A DNA stretch of 64,000 nt, from the NCBI GenBank assembly GCA_964648295.1, contig CAZYNH010000002.1:186001-250000 (forward strand). Reading direction: 5' to 3'. A program made the translations under genes and the position numbers. The DNA comes from UBA4055 sp964648295. GTDB taxonomy: Bacteria > UBA4055. Below are positions 25,720 to 34,185 of the stretch, in pieces. Positions within the stretch are counted from its first letter, which is position 1. Each line of letters starts with the position of its first letter. The notes under the pieces were generated by a model. The model saw only the letters and a program-made list of their open reading frames with translations, ran no database searches and had not been told where the DNA came from.

Positions 25720-26967
25720 ATGAAGGTCAATACTAATCCGGTCAGAGGCATGAAGGATTTTCTGCCCGATGAGGCGGAGCTTAGAGAAAGGGTCAAAAGA
25801 ACGATAATCGATACCTACACATCATTCGGATATAGAAAAATTGAAACTCCGGCGCTTGAACATCTTGAGCTTTTAACGGGCGGGGACGGGGGCGAGAACG
25901 AAAAACTCATCTTCAAGGTGCTCAAAAGAGGAGAAAAGCTTGACATTACTTCAATTAAAGATGAACAAGATCTTTCAGAGGAAGGCCTGCGCTTCGACCT
26001 CACTGTTCCGCTTACGAGGATCTATGCGAACAATCAGGGCAGCATACCTCTGCCGTTCAAGGTGATACAGACAGATTATGTTTTTCGGGCGGAACGCCCC
26101 CAGAAAGGACGGTACAGGCAGTTCATGCAGTGCGACATTGACATCATCGGCGAGGAAAGCTATCTTGCGGAGATAGATCTGCTCATGGCGTCATCGCAGG
26201 CGCTTCTCAATATCGGATTCGAAGATTTTACGATAAAGATCAACGACAGAAAGATCCTTCACGCAATGGCCGACAAATGGGGGTTTGAGGAAGCACACCA
26301 CGACAGCGTTTTTATAACCATGGACAAGCTGGATAAGATAGGCGCAAACGGGATTCTATCCGAGCTCGATAGCAAGGAATTTTCTCAGGATGCGATAAGC
26401 GCGATGATTAACGATGTCACTCAGTTCGAAGTTGGCGATTTTAACCATCTTTACCTGAATGACGAAGTCAAAAAGGTCATCGAAGCCGTCAGCCTGTCCG
26501 CGAACGGAAAATTCAGGATCGAATTCGATCCGACCCTCGTTCGCGGAATGGGATACTACACAGGCATGATCTACGAGATCAAATACAGGGATTATCCCGG
26601 CTCGGTCGGCGGCGGCGGCAGGTACGACAAAATGATCGGCAAGCGCATCGGCAAAGATGTACCCGCGTGCGGGTTCTCCATCGGCTTCGAGCGCATCGTT
26701 GACATAATGCTCGGTACTGGGCAGGAAAGCAAGAAACAGGAAAAACTCGCTATTATCTTCGATCCTGAGAAGGATGATATCAAACGAGTCTATACCGAAG
26801 CCGATGCACAAAGAAAGATCAACAATTACATAGTCTCCGTCGTCAAAAAAGATAAAAAATTCGGAAGGCAGCTCAAAAAACTGCTCGAAATGGGCTTCAC
26901 CAGATATGGAGAGCTCACAGATAATTTCTCTCCATTCACAAGCATGCCTTTGGAATTAAAAGAGTAA
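25720..26967 (+). CDS. hisS: histidyl-tRNA synthetase with atypical C-terminus
   Basis: 415 residues. Class II core is intact: motif 1 region (GYRKIETPALEHLELL), motif 2 FRAERPQKGRYRQFMQCDID, the histidine-A elements LVRGMGYYTGMIYEI and SVGGGGRYDKMIG, and motif 3 ACGFSIGFERIVDIM. The anticodon-binding domain starts at about residue 345 (KLAIIFDPEKDD) but after GRQLKKLLEMGFTRY the expected strand 'VIIGEDE' and last ~25 residues are absent; the protein ends LTDNFSPFTSMPLELKE instead. No alternative frame restores the normal end. Charging of tRNA-His should still be possible. GGAG precedes the ATG. Confidence 0.93.
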   Translation: MKVNTNPVRGMKDFLPDEAELRERVKRTIIDTYTSFGYRKIETPALEHLELLTGGDGGENEKLIFKVLKRGEKLDITSIKDEQDLSEEGLRFDLTVPLTRIYANNQGSIPLPFKVIQTDYVFRAERPQKGRYRQFMQCDIDIIGEESYLAEIDLLMASSQALLNIGFEDFTIKINDRKILHAMADKWGFEEAHHDSVFITMDKLDKIGANGILSELDSKEFSQDAISAMINDVTQFEVGDFNHLYLNDEVKKVIEAVSLSANGKFRIEFDPTLVRGMGYYTGMIYEIKYRDYPGSVGGGGRYDKMIGKRIGKDVPACGFSIGFERIVDIMLGTGQESKKQEKLAIIFDPEKDDIKRVYTEADAQRKINNYIVSVVKKDKKFGRQLKKLLEMGFTRYGELTDNFSPFTSMPLELKE

Positions 26968-26984
26968 TTGACGGGCCCGGCGGA

Positions 26985-27006
26985 AAGATGCAGTATCTTA
27001 GGTGAT
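26985..27006 (+). repeat. 22-bp direct repeat, left copy
   Basis: AAGATGCAGTATCTTAGGTGAT differs at one base from 29174-29195. In frame it would read KMQYLR-stop, like the end of a T9SS sorting domain, although no gene precedes it here. The pair bounds the toxin-antitoxin and cargo block. Confidence 0.85.
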
Positions 27007-27011
27007 TTTTC

Positions 27012-27040
27012 TTGACAAAACCCAAACAAATGAGTATATT
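27012..27040 (+). promoter_or_regulatory. promoter of the toxin-antitoxin operon
   Basis: TTGACA (27012-27017), 17-base spacer, TATATT (27035-27040); the first ATG follows at 27070. This is the best match to the window's common promoter pattern. It starts five bases after the left direct repeat. Confidence 0.75.
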
Positions 27041-27069
27041 AGGCATACGATGTAATCAGAGGGTTATGA

Positions 27070-27342
27070 ATGATTTACAATTGGGATAGAGAAAAAAATG
27101 CAAAGCTGATCGAAGAAAGGGGAATTTCTTTTGAAGAAATAATATTTCATATTTCAAACGGAGCTCTCTTAGATGTTATTGAAAATCCGAAAAATGAAAA
27201 GTACAAAGATCAGTTCATGTTCGTGATCAAAATTGATGATTATGTTTATCTTGTTCCTTTTGTCGAAAATGAAGATGAAATATTTCTTAAAACTATATAT
27301 CCGAGCAGAAAAGCAACAGAAAATTATTTGAAGAAGGGGTAA
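27070..27342 (+). CDS. BrnT-like toxin of a type II toxin-antitoxin pair
   Basis: 90 residues. It opens MIYNWDREKNAKLIEERGIS followed by FEEIIFHI, the 'W-D-x-x-K-N-x-x-L' start of BrnT-type RelE-fold toxins, and continues with EKYKDQFMFVIKIDDYVYLV and FLKTIYPSRKATENYLKKG. The C-terminal 'PSRKAT..Y' replaces the usual BrnT 'ISAR' ending and matches a widespread BrnT-related subgroup. Members are ribosome-independent or ribosome-linked RNases; activity here is inferred. The antitoxin gene starts three bases after its stop. The order toxin first, antitoxin second is the BrnTA order. Confidence 0.85.
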   Translation: MIYNWDREKNAKLIEERGISFEEIIFHISNGALLDVIENPKNEKYKDQFMFVIKIDDYVYLVPFVENEDEIFLKTIYPSRKATENYLKKG

Positions 27343-27344
27343 AT

Positions 27345-27617
27345 ATGTCAAAAATGCCTGAAAAATACGAAAGCGATGAGATCAGAACTTATGAAGAAGG
27401 TGAATGGAAGTCCGTAAAAGATAAAAAAGCCAGAGTTACAAAATATCAGCAGATCGCAAAACAGCATCTGAAAAAGGATAAAAGGATCAATATAAGAATA
27501 TCCGAAAAAGATCTTAACGATCTGCAGAAAGCTGCGGTTTCCGAAGGATTGCCTTATCAGACTCTCATCGCCAGCATAATTCATAAATATAATACCGGAA
27601 AGCTTGTTGAAAAGTAA
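27345..27617 (+). CDS. CopG/BrnA-like antitoxin
   Basis: 90 residues, acidic and basic blocks at the N-terminus that would wrap the toxin, then a ribbon-helix-helix DNA-binding domain: KRINIRISEKDLNDLQKAAV and SEGLPYQTLIASIIHKYNTG. Ribosome site AAGGGG precedes the ATG. Such antitoxins neutralise the toxin and repress the shared promoter (27012-27040), where operator sites would be expected. Confidence 0.85.
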   Translation: MSKMPEKYESDEIRTYEEGEWKSVKDKKARVTKYQQIAKQHLKKDKRINIRISEKDLNDLQKAAVSEGLPYQTLIASIIHKYNTGKLVEK

Positions 27618-27688
27618 TCTCAAAGAGTTAATAGGGTTATTTATGCAATTTACTAAACATATTTCTCAACATAAATTTCGAGGCAGAA

Positions 27689-29194
27689 ATGTGCTACAAA
27701 GCCCATAAAATAGTTAGTGAAAACAAAATTATAATGTTTGCTTTTCTTATTATTGTGTTTTTTCATACAAATATTTTGCATGCAGCTACATATTCAATTC
27801 CAATATCTGCAGAATCAATTTTTGTAATTGACAAAGATCTTGACGGTGATTTAGATATTGTTGTTGGACATAAAACGGCATGGGGGCAAACAAATCCGAC
27901 TATATCAATACTGGAAAATGACGGCAAAGGTGTGTTTCCATGTATTGATACTTCGCATGTATTTTGCGGATATCAGGAAAACATAATTCTACAGAAGATA
28001 GATGATGATGAGTATCCTGATATTATTACTTTTTACTCTGATTCTTCCTCAGGATCCGCTGAAAGATATATTAGGATAATTGATAACAATAATGGTGAAT
28101 TCGGAACATATCAGGATTTTTCATTAAACAGCGATAGAATATTTTCGGGAATAAATTCCGGCGATATTGACGGAGACGGCGATATTGATATCGTCTTTTA
28201 TTCCAATAGCAGTTATTTTTGGGGCTACATGAAAAATGATGGCACCGGACAATTCAGTAGTCCTGTATATCGCTATTACGAAGTGCCTTTAGGTTCGATA
28301 GCTTGTGGAGACCTTAACAATGACGAAATAGATGAAGTAATCGTGAGTTGTTCACCTGATAAATTGCTTGTCTATTCTTCTGGTTTGCTGATAGACGAAA
28401 TTACATATAACACGGATTGTTCAGAAATATGGGTTAGAGATATAAACAGAGACGGGAAAAATGAAATTATCGTAGCGGGCGGAGTTATCGGTGCATACAC
28501 AGAATTACTAGTATTTTCAAAAAATGATACCGGATCATTTGAACTTAGTTATTCGAAGAGAATAAATGAAGCAATGACCAGATTATCTATAGCTGATCTT
28601 AATGGGGATGAATATCCAGATATCGTTTATAATTGCTCGTACTATTACCCTAACTCAGACTATGAGAAATGGCACACATACATTATGTATAACGAAAACG
28701 GAGTTTCATTCGCCGATCCCGTCAATTATCAGACTTACTTTGGTGATACTCCTAACTACACAAGCTCGATAAGGTCATTTGTTGCGGATATTGACGGTAA
28801 CGGCTTGAATGATATAGTCGTACTTAATTCCGGTCAAGATAGTGATGTAACTATTCTTTTTCAGACAGAAGAAGGTAATTTTGTTCAAGAACCGCAAAGC
28901 GGTATAGAAGATCGTGATAATCTTGTAAGCAAGACAGAACTTTCTCAGAACTACCCAAATCCGTTCAATAACGAAACGAAGATACAATTCAGCCTTGATT
29001 TACCATCAGAAGTAGAACTGAGTGTTTACAATGGTAAAGGGGAATTGGTTGAAAATCTTGTTAAAGGTAGGTACGATAGAGGTGCCCATTCAGCAAATTA
29101 CAGAGCGGATGATTTGACAAGCGGAGTTTACTATTACGAATTAAAAGTAAACGGCATACAAAGACAGGTAAGGAAGATGCTGTATCTTAGGTGA
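27689..29194 (+). CDS. secreted FG-GAP/VCBS-repeat protein with T9SS sorting domain
   Basis: 501 residues. GAGG precedes the ATG at 27689. A signal peptide of about 32 residues ends ILHA. Six or so FG-GAP/VCBS-like repeats follow, each with an acidic calcium-binding loop: DKDLDGDLDIVVG, DIDGDGDIDIVFYS, DLNNDEIDEVIVS, DINRDGKNEIIVAG, DLNGDEYPDIVYN and DIDGNGLNDIVVLN, implying a beta-propeller. The sorting domain has LSQNYPNPFNNETKIQFSL and ends RKMLYLR. The protein is predicted to be exported by the SprA system. It is more AT-rich than hisS and lies within the direct-repeat block. Confidence 0.88.
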   Translation: MCYKAHKIVSENKIIMFAFLIIVFFHTNILHAATYSIPISAESIFVIDKDLDGDLDIVVGHKTAWGQTNPTISILENDGKGVFPCIDTSHVFCGYQENIILQKIDDDEYPDIITFYSDSSSGSAERYIRIIDNNNGEFGTYQDFSLNSDRIFSGINSGDIDGDGDIDIVFYSNSSYFWGYMKNDGTGQFSSPVYRYYEVPLGSIACGDLNNDEIDEVIVSCSPDKLLVYSSGLLIDEITYNTDCSEIWVRDINRDGKNEIIVAGGVIGAYTELLVFSKNDTGSFELSYSKRINEAMTRLSIADLNGDEYPDIVYNCSYYYPNSDYEKWHTYIMYNENGVSFADPVNYQTYFGDTPNYTSSIRSFVADIDGNGLNDIVVLNSGQDSDVTILFQTEEGNFVQEPQSGIEDRDNLVSKTELSQNYPNPFNNETKIQFSLDLPSEVELSVYNGKGELVENLVKGRYDRGAHSANYRADDLTSGVYYYELKVNGIQRQVRKMLYLR

Positions 29195-29195
29195 T
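29174..29195 (+). repeat. 22-bp direct repeat, right copy
   Basis: AAGATGCTGTATCTTAGGTGAT, 21 of 22 bases identical to 26985-27006. This copy is the coding end of the T9SS cargo gene (KMLYLR and its stop). Confidence 0.85.
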
Positions 29196-29238
29196 AGTAT
29201 AGAAAAATTCGGGATTGTTGAGAAAAATAACAAAAAAT

Positions 29239-29267
29239 TTGACTTTTCAGCCGAGTGTAATTAAATT
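29239..29267 (+). promoter_or_regulatory. promoter of the Fic gene
   Basis: TTGACT (29239-29244), 17-base spacer, TAAATT (29262-29267); the likely ATG is at 29293. Confidence 0.6.
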
Positions 29268-29292
29268 TCCGGGGAATTAATTATTTTTCCGG

Positions 29293-30807
29293 ATGTTGGT
29301 AATGAATGGGCATGTGTTGAAACCGGCGGGATATATTTACTTAATTGAGAAATACGGATTAAAGGTAATTCAGCCTTATCATACTTCATTTATTTCAGAT
29401 TCGAGTTATTCAAAGCAGATCTTTAAGGACGGATATGTCGAGGAGGTTTATTCCAAAAAATATCTTCCGGATGATTCCGCTTTGGCAAATCTGGAATTCG
29501 CGCTTAAATATGACGGGACCGATCTTGGTGTCATCGCCGCTTTTTTTGAAACTGCCGATAAAGATGAGATCGTAAGTTTTATAGCCTCAAAGCCGACGGG
29601 AAAATACGCAAGGATCATCTGGTTTTTGTACGAATTTCTGACGGGTGAAAGGCTACCGCTTGAAGATATGGTCATGGGTAATTATGTTCCGGTTCTCGAT
29701 TCAGAGGACTACTTTACATCAGAGCCGGGCATGCGCGTTCAGAGGCAGAGGGTGATAAATAACATGCTGGGCGGTAAGGATTTCTGTCCTGTTGTAAGAA
29801 GGTCAGCGGAGTTAAAGAAATATGCAAATGCCGATATACTTGAAAGGTGCCGAAAACTTACAGGGTCATACCCTCCGTCACTTTTGAAAAGAGCGCTTTC
29901 ATACCTTTACACAAAAGAAACAAGATCATCGTTCGAAATAGAAAATGTAAAGCCGGGACCTGCTAAGACGGAAAGCTTTATCGAACTGCTAAGATCGGCT
30001 GAAAAGAAGGATTATTGCGGCAAAAATACTCTGATAGAGCTTCAAAAGAGCATTGTTGACGAAAGGTTCTCAAATGGCGATTACAGGAAAACCCAGAACT
30101 ATGTCGGACAGACTGCCGCTTATGATAAAGAGATAATTCATTATATCTGCCCGAAGCCGGAAGATGTCGGTATGCTCATGGACGGTCTGTTGAGCGCGGC
30201 TTCCAAGATGAGAGATTCAGGCGTTACGGCCCTCGTTCAGGCTGCGGTAATATCCTACGGATTTGTTTTCATCCACCCTTTCGACGACGGCAACGGCAGG
30301 ATACACAGGTTTTTAATTCATAATATTCTTTCTTTGGGCGGAGCTGTGCCGGACGGGATGATGTTCCCGGTCTCTGCGGTGATGCTGAAAAATATGCCGG
30401 ATTATGAAAGATCGCTCGAAGCTTTTTCAAAGCCGTTGATTAAACTGATCGAGTATTCACTGGACGCAGGCGGGAAAATGAAGGTCGAAAATGAAACTGC
30501 AAGATTTTATAAGTACCCGGATCTGACGGTACAGGCACATAGTCTCGGGCATTTTATAGACAGGACGATCGAAAATGAGCTTACTTACGAGCTTGATTTC
30601 CTCGTACATTACGATATTGTTAAGAACGAAATGTCGCGGATCGTGGAAATGCCGGATAACCTCGCAGACCTGTTCATCAGGCTGTGCGTTCAGAACGCAG
30701 GAATACTGTCTGTGAAAAAAAGGAAAGATCATTTCAGCTTTCTTAATGAAAATGAGACTGAGGAATTGCAGGATATTATCAAAGAACATTTAGAATATTT
30801 GAGGTGA
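29293..30807 (+). CDS. Fic family protein (AMPylator, auto-inhibited class II)
   Basis: 504 residues. The Fic core is FIHPFDDGNGRIHRFLIH, with catalytic His328 and the full HPFxxGNGRxxR signature. An inhibitory helix motif S213-F-E-I-E217-N218 lies before it, fitting the (S/T)xxxE(G/N) rule of class II Fic proteins in which the Glu blocks ATP binding. The ~200-residue N-terminal region and a ~150-residue C-terminal region are not recognised; the C-terminus may be winged-helix. Typical activity is transfer of AMP to a hydroxyl of a target protein. Its target is unknown; no separate antitoxin is adjacent. Confidence 0.9.
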   Translation: MLVMNGHVLKPAGYIYLIEKYGLKVIQPYHTSFISDSSYSKQIFKDGYVEEVYSKKYLPDDSALANLEFALKYDGTDLGVIAAFFETADKDEIVSFIASKPTGKYARIIWFLYEFLTGERLPLEDMVMGNYVPVLDSEDYFTSEPGMRVQRQRVINNMLGGKDFCPVVRRSAELKKYANADILERCRKLTGSYPPSLLKRALSYLYTKETRSSFEIENVKPGPAKTESFIELLRSAEKKDYCGKNTLIELQKSIVDERFSNGDYRKTQNYVGQTAAYDKEIIHYICPKPEDVGMLMDGLLSAASKMRDSGVTALVQAAVISYGFVFIHPFDDGNGRIHRFLIHNILSLGGAVPDGMMFPVSAVMLKNMPDYERSLEAFSKPLIKLIEYSLDAGGKMKVENETARFYKYPDLTVQAHSLGHFIDRTIENELTYELDFLVHYDIVKNEMSRIVEMPDNLADLFIRLCVQNAGILSVKKRKDHFSFLNENETEELQDIIKEHLEYLR

Positions 30808-30809
30808 AC

Positions 30810-31733
30810 ATGAAGAACAGGCTGGTCATACTGGGAGCGGGCGGGGTCGGGACGGCGATCGGCGCGGCTCTTGCGGAAAAATATTATGAACAGACACTCC
30901 TCATCGGGCGGAAGGAGCATGTTTTTGCGCTTAACCTGAAAGGCTGCGGGATCACGGGATCGGTCAGGAAGACGGTCAGAGCAAGAGCCGCGGAGGAAAT
31001 AAATTTCCTTCTGGAAAATACACTCCTGATCGTAGCCGTAAAGATAACTGTGCTCGAAGAGACATTAAAGCAGGTTCGGCCATTCATCACCGATACAACT
31101 TCGATCATGCTTGTCCAGAACGGCTACGGGGTAAAAAATATAGCGAACAGAGCGCTGTTCGGGCTTGTTGACCCGGAGAGTATTTTCCAGGCGATCGCCA
31201 CTTTAGGCGCGGTGCTGTCCGGGCCGGGAAAAATCGAGCTTTATCCCGGCGGACTGAAAGCGGAAAAGGCTTTTTCGGACTCCGTTTACGGGCACATTTT
31301 CGACAACACCTTCCTCGAATACAAAACAGTGAACGACCTCGAAAAAGCCGTATGGATAAAGCTTATAATCAACTCGATCGTAAATCCGCTTTCCGTAATA
31401 TTCCGCGCGAAGAATAAGATCATAGCTGAAGATAGGTTTAATGAACTTAAGGATTCCATTCTGCAGGAAGGGCTGAAAGTCGCGGCCTCGGAAGGGCATG
31501 AGATAAGCCTCACGGTCGGAGAGATCAACGATTTTATCAGGTCGGACAACAGAACTTCAATGCTTCAGGATTATTTTAGAAAGCGACCGAACGAAATAGA
31601 CTTTATAAACGGTGCGATAATTCAGGCAGCGGAAAAACACGAAATAGCCGTCCCCGCGAACAAAATGATATACGCGATCGTAAAAAACATCGAAAAGAAC
31701 AGGCTCGAAATCATGGAAGAAACTTCAATTTAG
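30810..31733 (+). CDS. ketopantoate reductase family oxidoreductase (PanE/ApbA)
   Basis: 307 residues. ATG at 30810 (GAGGTGA upstream) is preferred over the GTG at 30804. It opens with the NADP-binding LVILGAGGVGTAIGAALAE, then MLVQNGYGVKN and the catalytic-lysine helix KAVWIKLIINSIVNPLSVIF, as in PanE. PanE reduces 2-dehydropantoate to pantoate for coenzyme A; other family members act on different 2-oxo acids, so the substrate is uncertain and no other pantothenate gene is nearby. The Fic stop precedes its start by two bases. Confidence 0.88.
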   Translation: MKNRLVILGAGGVGTAIGAALAEKYYEQTLLIGRKEHVFALNLKGCGITGSVRKTVRARAAEEINFLLENTLLIVAVKITVLEETLKQVRPFITDTTSIMLVQNGYGVKNIANRALFGLVDPESIFQAIATLGAVLSGPGKIELYPGGLKAEKAFSDSVYGHIFDNTFLEYKTVNDLEKAVWIKLIINSIVNPLSVIFRAKNKIIAEDRFNELKDSILQEGLKVAASEGHEISLTVGEINDFIRSDNRTSMLQDYFRKRPNEIDFINGAIIQAAEKHEIAVPANKMIYAIVKNIEKNRLEIMEETSI

Positions 31734-31740
31734 GAAATAA

Positions 31741-32541
31741 ATGGGATACTATGATGTAATACTTCTGTTCACTACCGGCCTTGTCGCGGGATTTTTATCA
31801 GGCTTTCTCGGAATAGGCGGCGGAGTTATAGCTGTTCCGGTCCTGGTTTACTATCTCAGCGGTACGGTTGATCCGGGCTCACTTTTCCTCACAGCCTCGA
31901 CAATATCTTTGGGTGTTGTACTTTTCGCATCCTCGAACTCGGCGGTAAAACATGTAAGGTCGCATAATTATTATAAGAAAGCTATAATCCCTGTAGCTCT
32001 CGGCTCTCTCCTAGGGCCCGTACCGGGAAGCTGGATCTGCGCGGTTATCCCCGATACAGCCAGAATGCTGATCTTTTCCGCTACTCTGGGCCTGCTCGCG
32101 GTCAGAATATTTTTTCTTGACAATGAGGATGAGTACGGGAACCCGAAAAAACATCCCCGTTTCAGCAATCCGGTAATGTTTTTTGCAGGGCTTTTCATGG
32201 GTACGATCTCTGCCATGACAGGGATTGGCGGAGGCTCGATACTTGTTCCGCTCCTTGCCGTAATTCTTCATTTCGACATTAAAAAAGCCGTCGGACTTGC
32301 TTCTATTGTTATGATATTCAACGCCGTTTCATCGCTTATTGGAAGGTACGCCATTGGAGCCTTCGACACGATACCGTACAGCCTTTTCCTTACTGATTTT
32401 CTTCTCATCTCGCTCGGCGCGTCATTTACGGCACAGCTCGGCGCTAATATGAATATAAAAAGCAGATACGGTTCATTCAAAAAAATAGCGGGAGCGGTAT
32501 ATCTGCTCGTTTCGCTTCAGGTTCTTATTAAAACCTTGTGA
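31741..32541 (+). CDS. TSUP family permease (TauE/SafE-like)
   Basis: 266 residues with about eight transmembrane segments arranged as two inverted repeats, each with the family glycine motif: LSGFLGIGGGVIAVPVLVY near the N-terminus and AMTGIGGGSILVPLLAVI in the middle. TSUP proteins move sulfite, sulfonates or related organic anions across the inner membrane. Substrate is not predictable. It starts seven bases after the PanE-like gene, and murJ follows after seven bases. Confidence 0.9.
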   Translation: MGYYDVILLFTTGLVAGFLSGFLGIGGGVIAVPVLVYYLSGTVDPGSLFLTASTISLGVVLFASSNSAVKHVRSHNYYKKAIIPVALGSLLGPVPGSWICAVIPDTARMLIFSATLGLLAVRIFFLDNEDEYGNPKKHPRFSNPVMFFAGLFMGTISAMTGIGGGSILVPLLAVILHFDIKKAVGLASIVMIFNAVSSLIGRYAIGAFDTIPYSLFLTDFLLISLGASFTAQLGANMNIKSRYGSFKKIAGAVYLLVSLQVLIKTL

Positions 32542-32548
32542 GGATAAA

Positions 32549-34099
32549 ATGACGGCTGCGGAAAGATCAGGGATCAGAGGCAATATTTTCAGGATTTTCA
32601 CTGGCACATTCGTTTCAAGGATATTCGGCTTTGTACGCGAAATGGTCGTCGCGTGGTTCTTCGGCACTTCAAAGGTCGCGGACGCTTTTTCTTTCGCGCT
32701 TATTTTTCCAAACCTGTTCAGGCAGATACTCGGCGAAGATATGGTCGAAAGGGCTTTCATGCCTCCTTTCAAGACAAAATACGATCAGGGCGATGTCAAA
32801 GGCTCGTGGATGTTTTTATCTGTCGTGCTGAACTGGTTCTTTGTCGCGCTTCTTGCGATAACGGCAATTCTTTACCTTATCGTTCCGCTTGTTTTCATAT
32901 TGCTTAAATATTTCAATCCCGATGCTGATTTCGACTACGGTCTTTCTTTGGAACTGATATTTATTCTTATTCCTTTTATGCTCTTCATCGGGCTCGCGGC
33001 ATTTGTCGGAAGTCTTTTAAACTTCTTCGAGCGGAACTGGATATTCGGCTTCGCGCCGATCATGCTCAGCGTGGGAGTTGTAGCCGGGATAATCTGGCTC
33101 AAGCCCGTCATCGGGGACTATTCGATCGCGGCGGGATATGTGCTCGGGGCGTTTTTGCAGTTCATAGTTCATATACCTTTTCTCATCTCGAAAAAGTTCA
33201 GGGACGAAACGCGGATAAAATACACGCCGGCGTTCAAAGACGGGTCGAACGACTATTCTGTGATAAAAAGGGAATCAAAGATAATCTCTCTGAACGCCGC
33301 GTTCAACAAGAGCGCCGAATTTTTCGACAGGCTGATCGCGACATGGCTTATAACAGGATCGGCATCATCGCTTTTCTATTCACAGAGGCTCTTCCAGCTT
33401 CCTTTCGCTATTATTTCACTGCCTATCGCCAGAGGCATAAACCCCCTGCTCAACAAGCTCAAAAGCCTTAACGACAAAGAGAAGTTCACGGAGCTGTATG
33501 AAAAAGGGAACAGGATATATTTCAGGATACTTCTGCCCGTTACCGTGATCTGCATAGCGGCGTCCGACGAGATCGTTACCCTCATCTACAAGCGCGGCGC
33601 CTTCGATTCGGATTCGCTTAAAATGACATCTCAGGCGTTCGTGATGTACTCGCTCGGGCTCATCCCCGTCAGCCTCGCCGGCTACTATATGCGCGTCCTG
33701 TCGCTCGTGAGCAAAAACATCCACTCGCTCAGGGTCTCGGTCATCAGCGCGGGAATAAACATAACCCTCTCCTACATCCTCGCGGTATTCACTCCTCTCG
33801 GGCATGCCGGGGTCGCGCTCGCTACTTCCGTCGCCTTCTATTATAATATGATGAGGCTCAATACTTACATCAGATCAGAGATGAAAGATCTTCTCATCCC
33901 GAAAAGATCAGCAATATTAAGCTTAGAGAGCATTATTCATATAGCGGCAGGATCGGCCATGGCAGTATTTTTCGGGTTTTTTTATTCCGGCGTGCTCATT
34001 TTAGCAGAAGGAATGACCGGACTGCTGGCCTCAGGATTTCTGAAAGCCCTGATCGTTACAGCCGTTTTCGCCGCGCTCGGAAGAGTGTTTAAAAAATAA
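32549..34099 (+). CDS. murJ: lipid II flippase MurJ
   Basis: 516 residues with 13-14 transmembrane segments. The hallmark start TFVSRIFGFVREMVVAWFFG is followed by DAFSFALIFPNLFRQILGED, with the cavity arginine of R-E-M-x-x-A. Further conserved pieces include LFYSQRLFQLPFAIISLPIA, EIVTLIYKRGAFDSDS and YYMRVLSLVSKNIHSLRVSV. MurJ translocates undecaprenyl-linked peptidoglycan precursor to the periplasm, consistent with a walled Gram-negative organism. The last third is visibly richer in GC than its flanks. Confidence 0.95.
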   Translation: MTAAERSGIRGNIFRIFTGTFVSRIFGFVREMVVAWFFGTSKVADAFSFALIFPNLFRQILGEDMVERAFMPPFKTKYDQGDVKGSWMFLSVVLNWFFVALLAITAILYLIVPLVFILLKYFNPDADFDYGLSLELIFILIPFMLFIGLAAFVGSLLNFFERNWIFGFAPIMLSVGVVAGIIWLKPVIGDYSIAAGYVLGAFLQFIVHIPFLISKKFRDETRIKYTPAFKDGSNDYSVIKRESKIISLNAAFNKSAEFFDRLIATWLITGSASSLFYSQRLFQLPFAIISLPIARGINPLLNKLKSLNDKEKFTELYEKGNRIYFRILLPVTVICIAASDEIVTLIYKRGAFDSDSLKMTSQAFVMYSLGLIPVSLAGYYMRVLSLVSKNIHSLRVSVISAGINITLSYILAVFTPLGHAGVALATSVAFYYNMMRLNTYIRSEMKDLLIPKRSAILSLESIIHIAAGSAMAVFFGFFYSGVLILAEGMTGLLASGFLKALIVTAVFAALGRVFKK

Positions 34100-34185
34100 A
34101 AAAAATTCACTTGTATTCTTGTATTATAGTTATTAATTTGTAACCAGACATCAATACAACTTCTATTACTGCAGGAGGAAAGTTT

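Noticed and set aside
26700..26967. frameshift explaining the odd hisS end
   Set aside because: The other two frames downstream of GFTRY do not give the missing strand; replacement is the better explanation.
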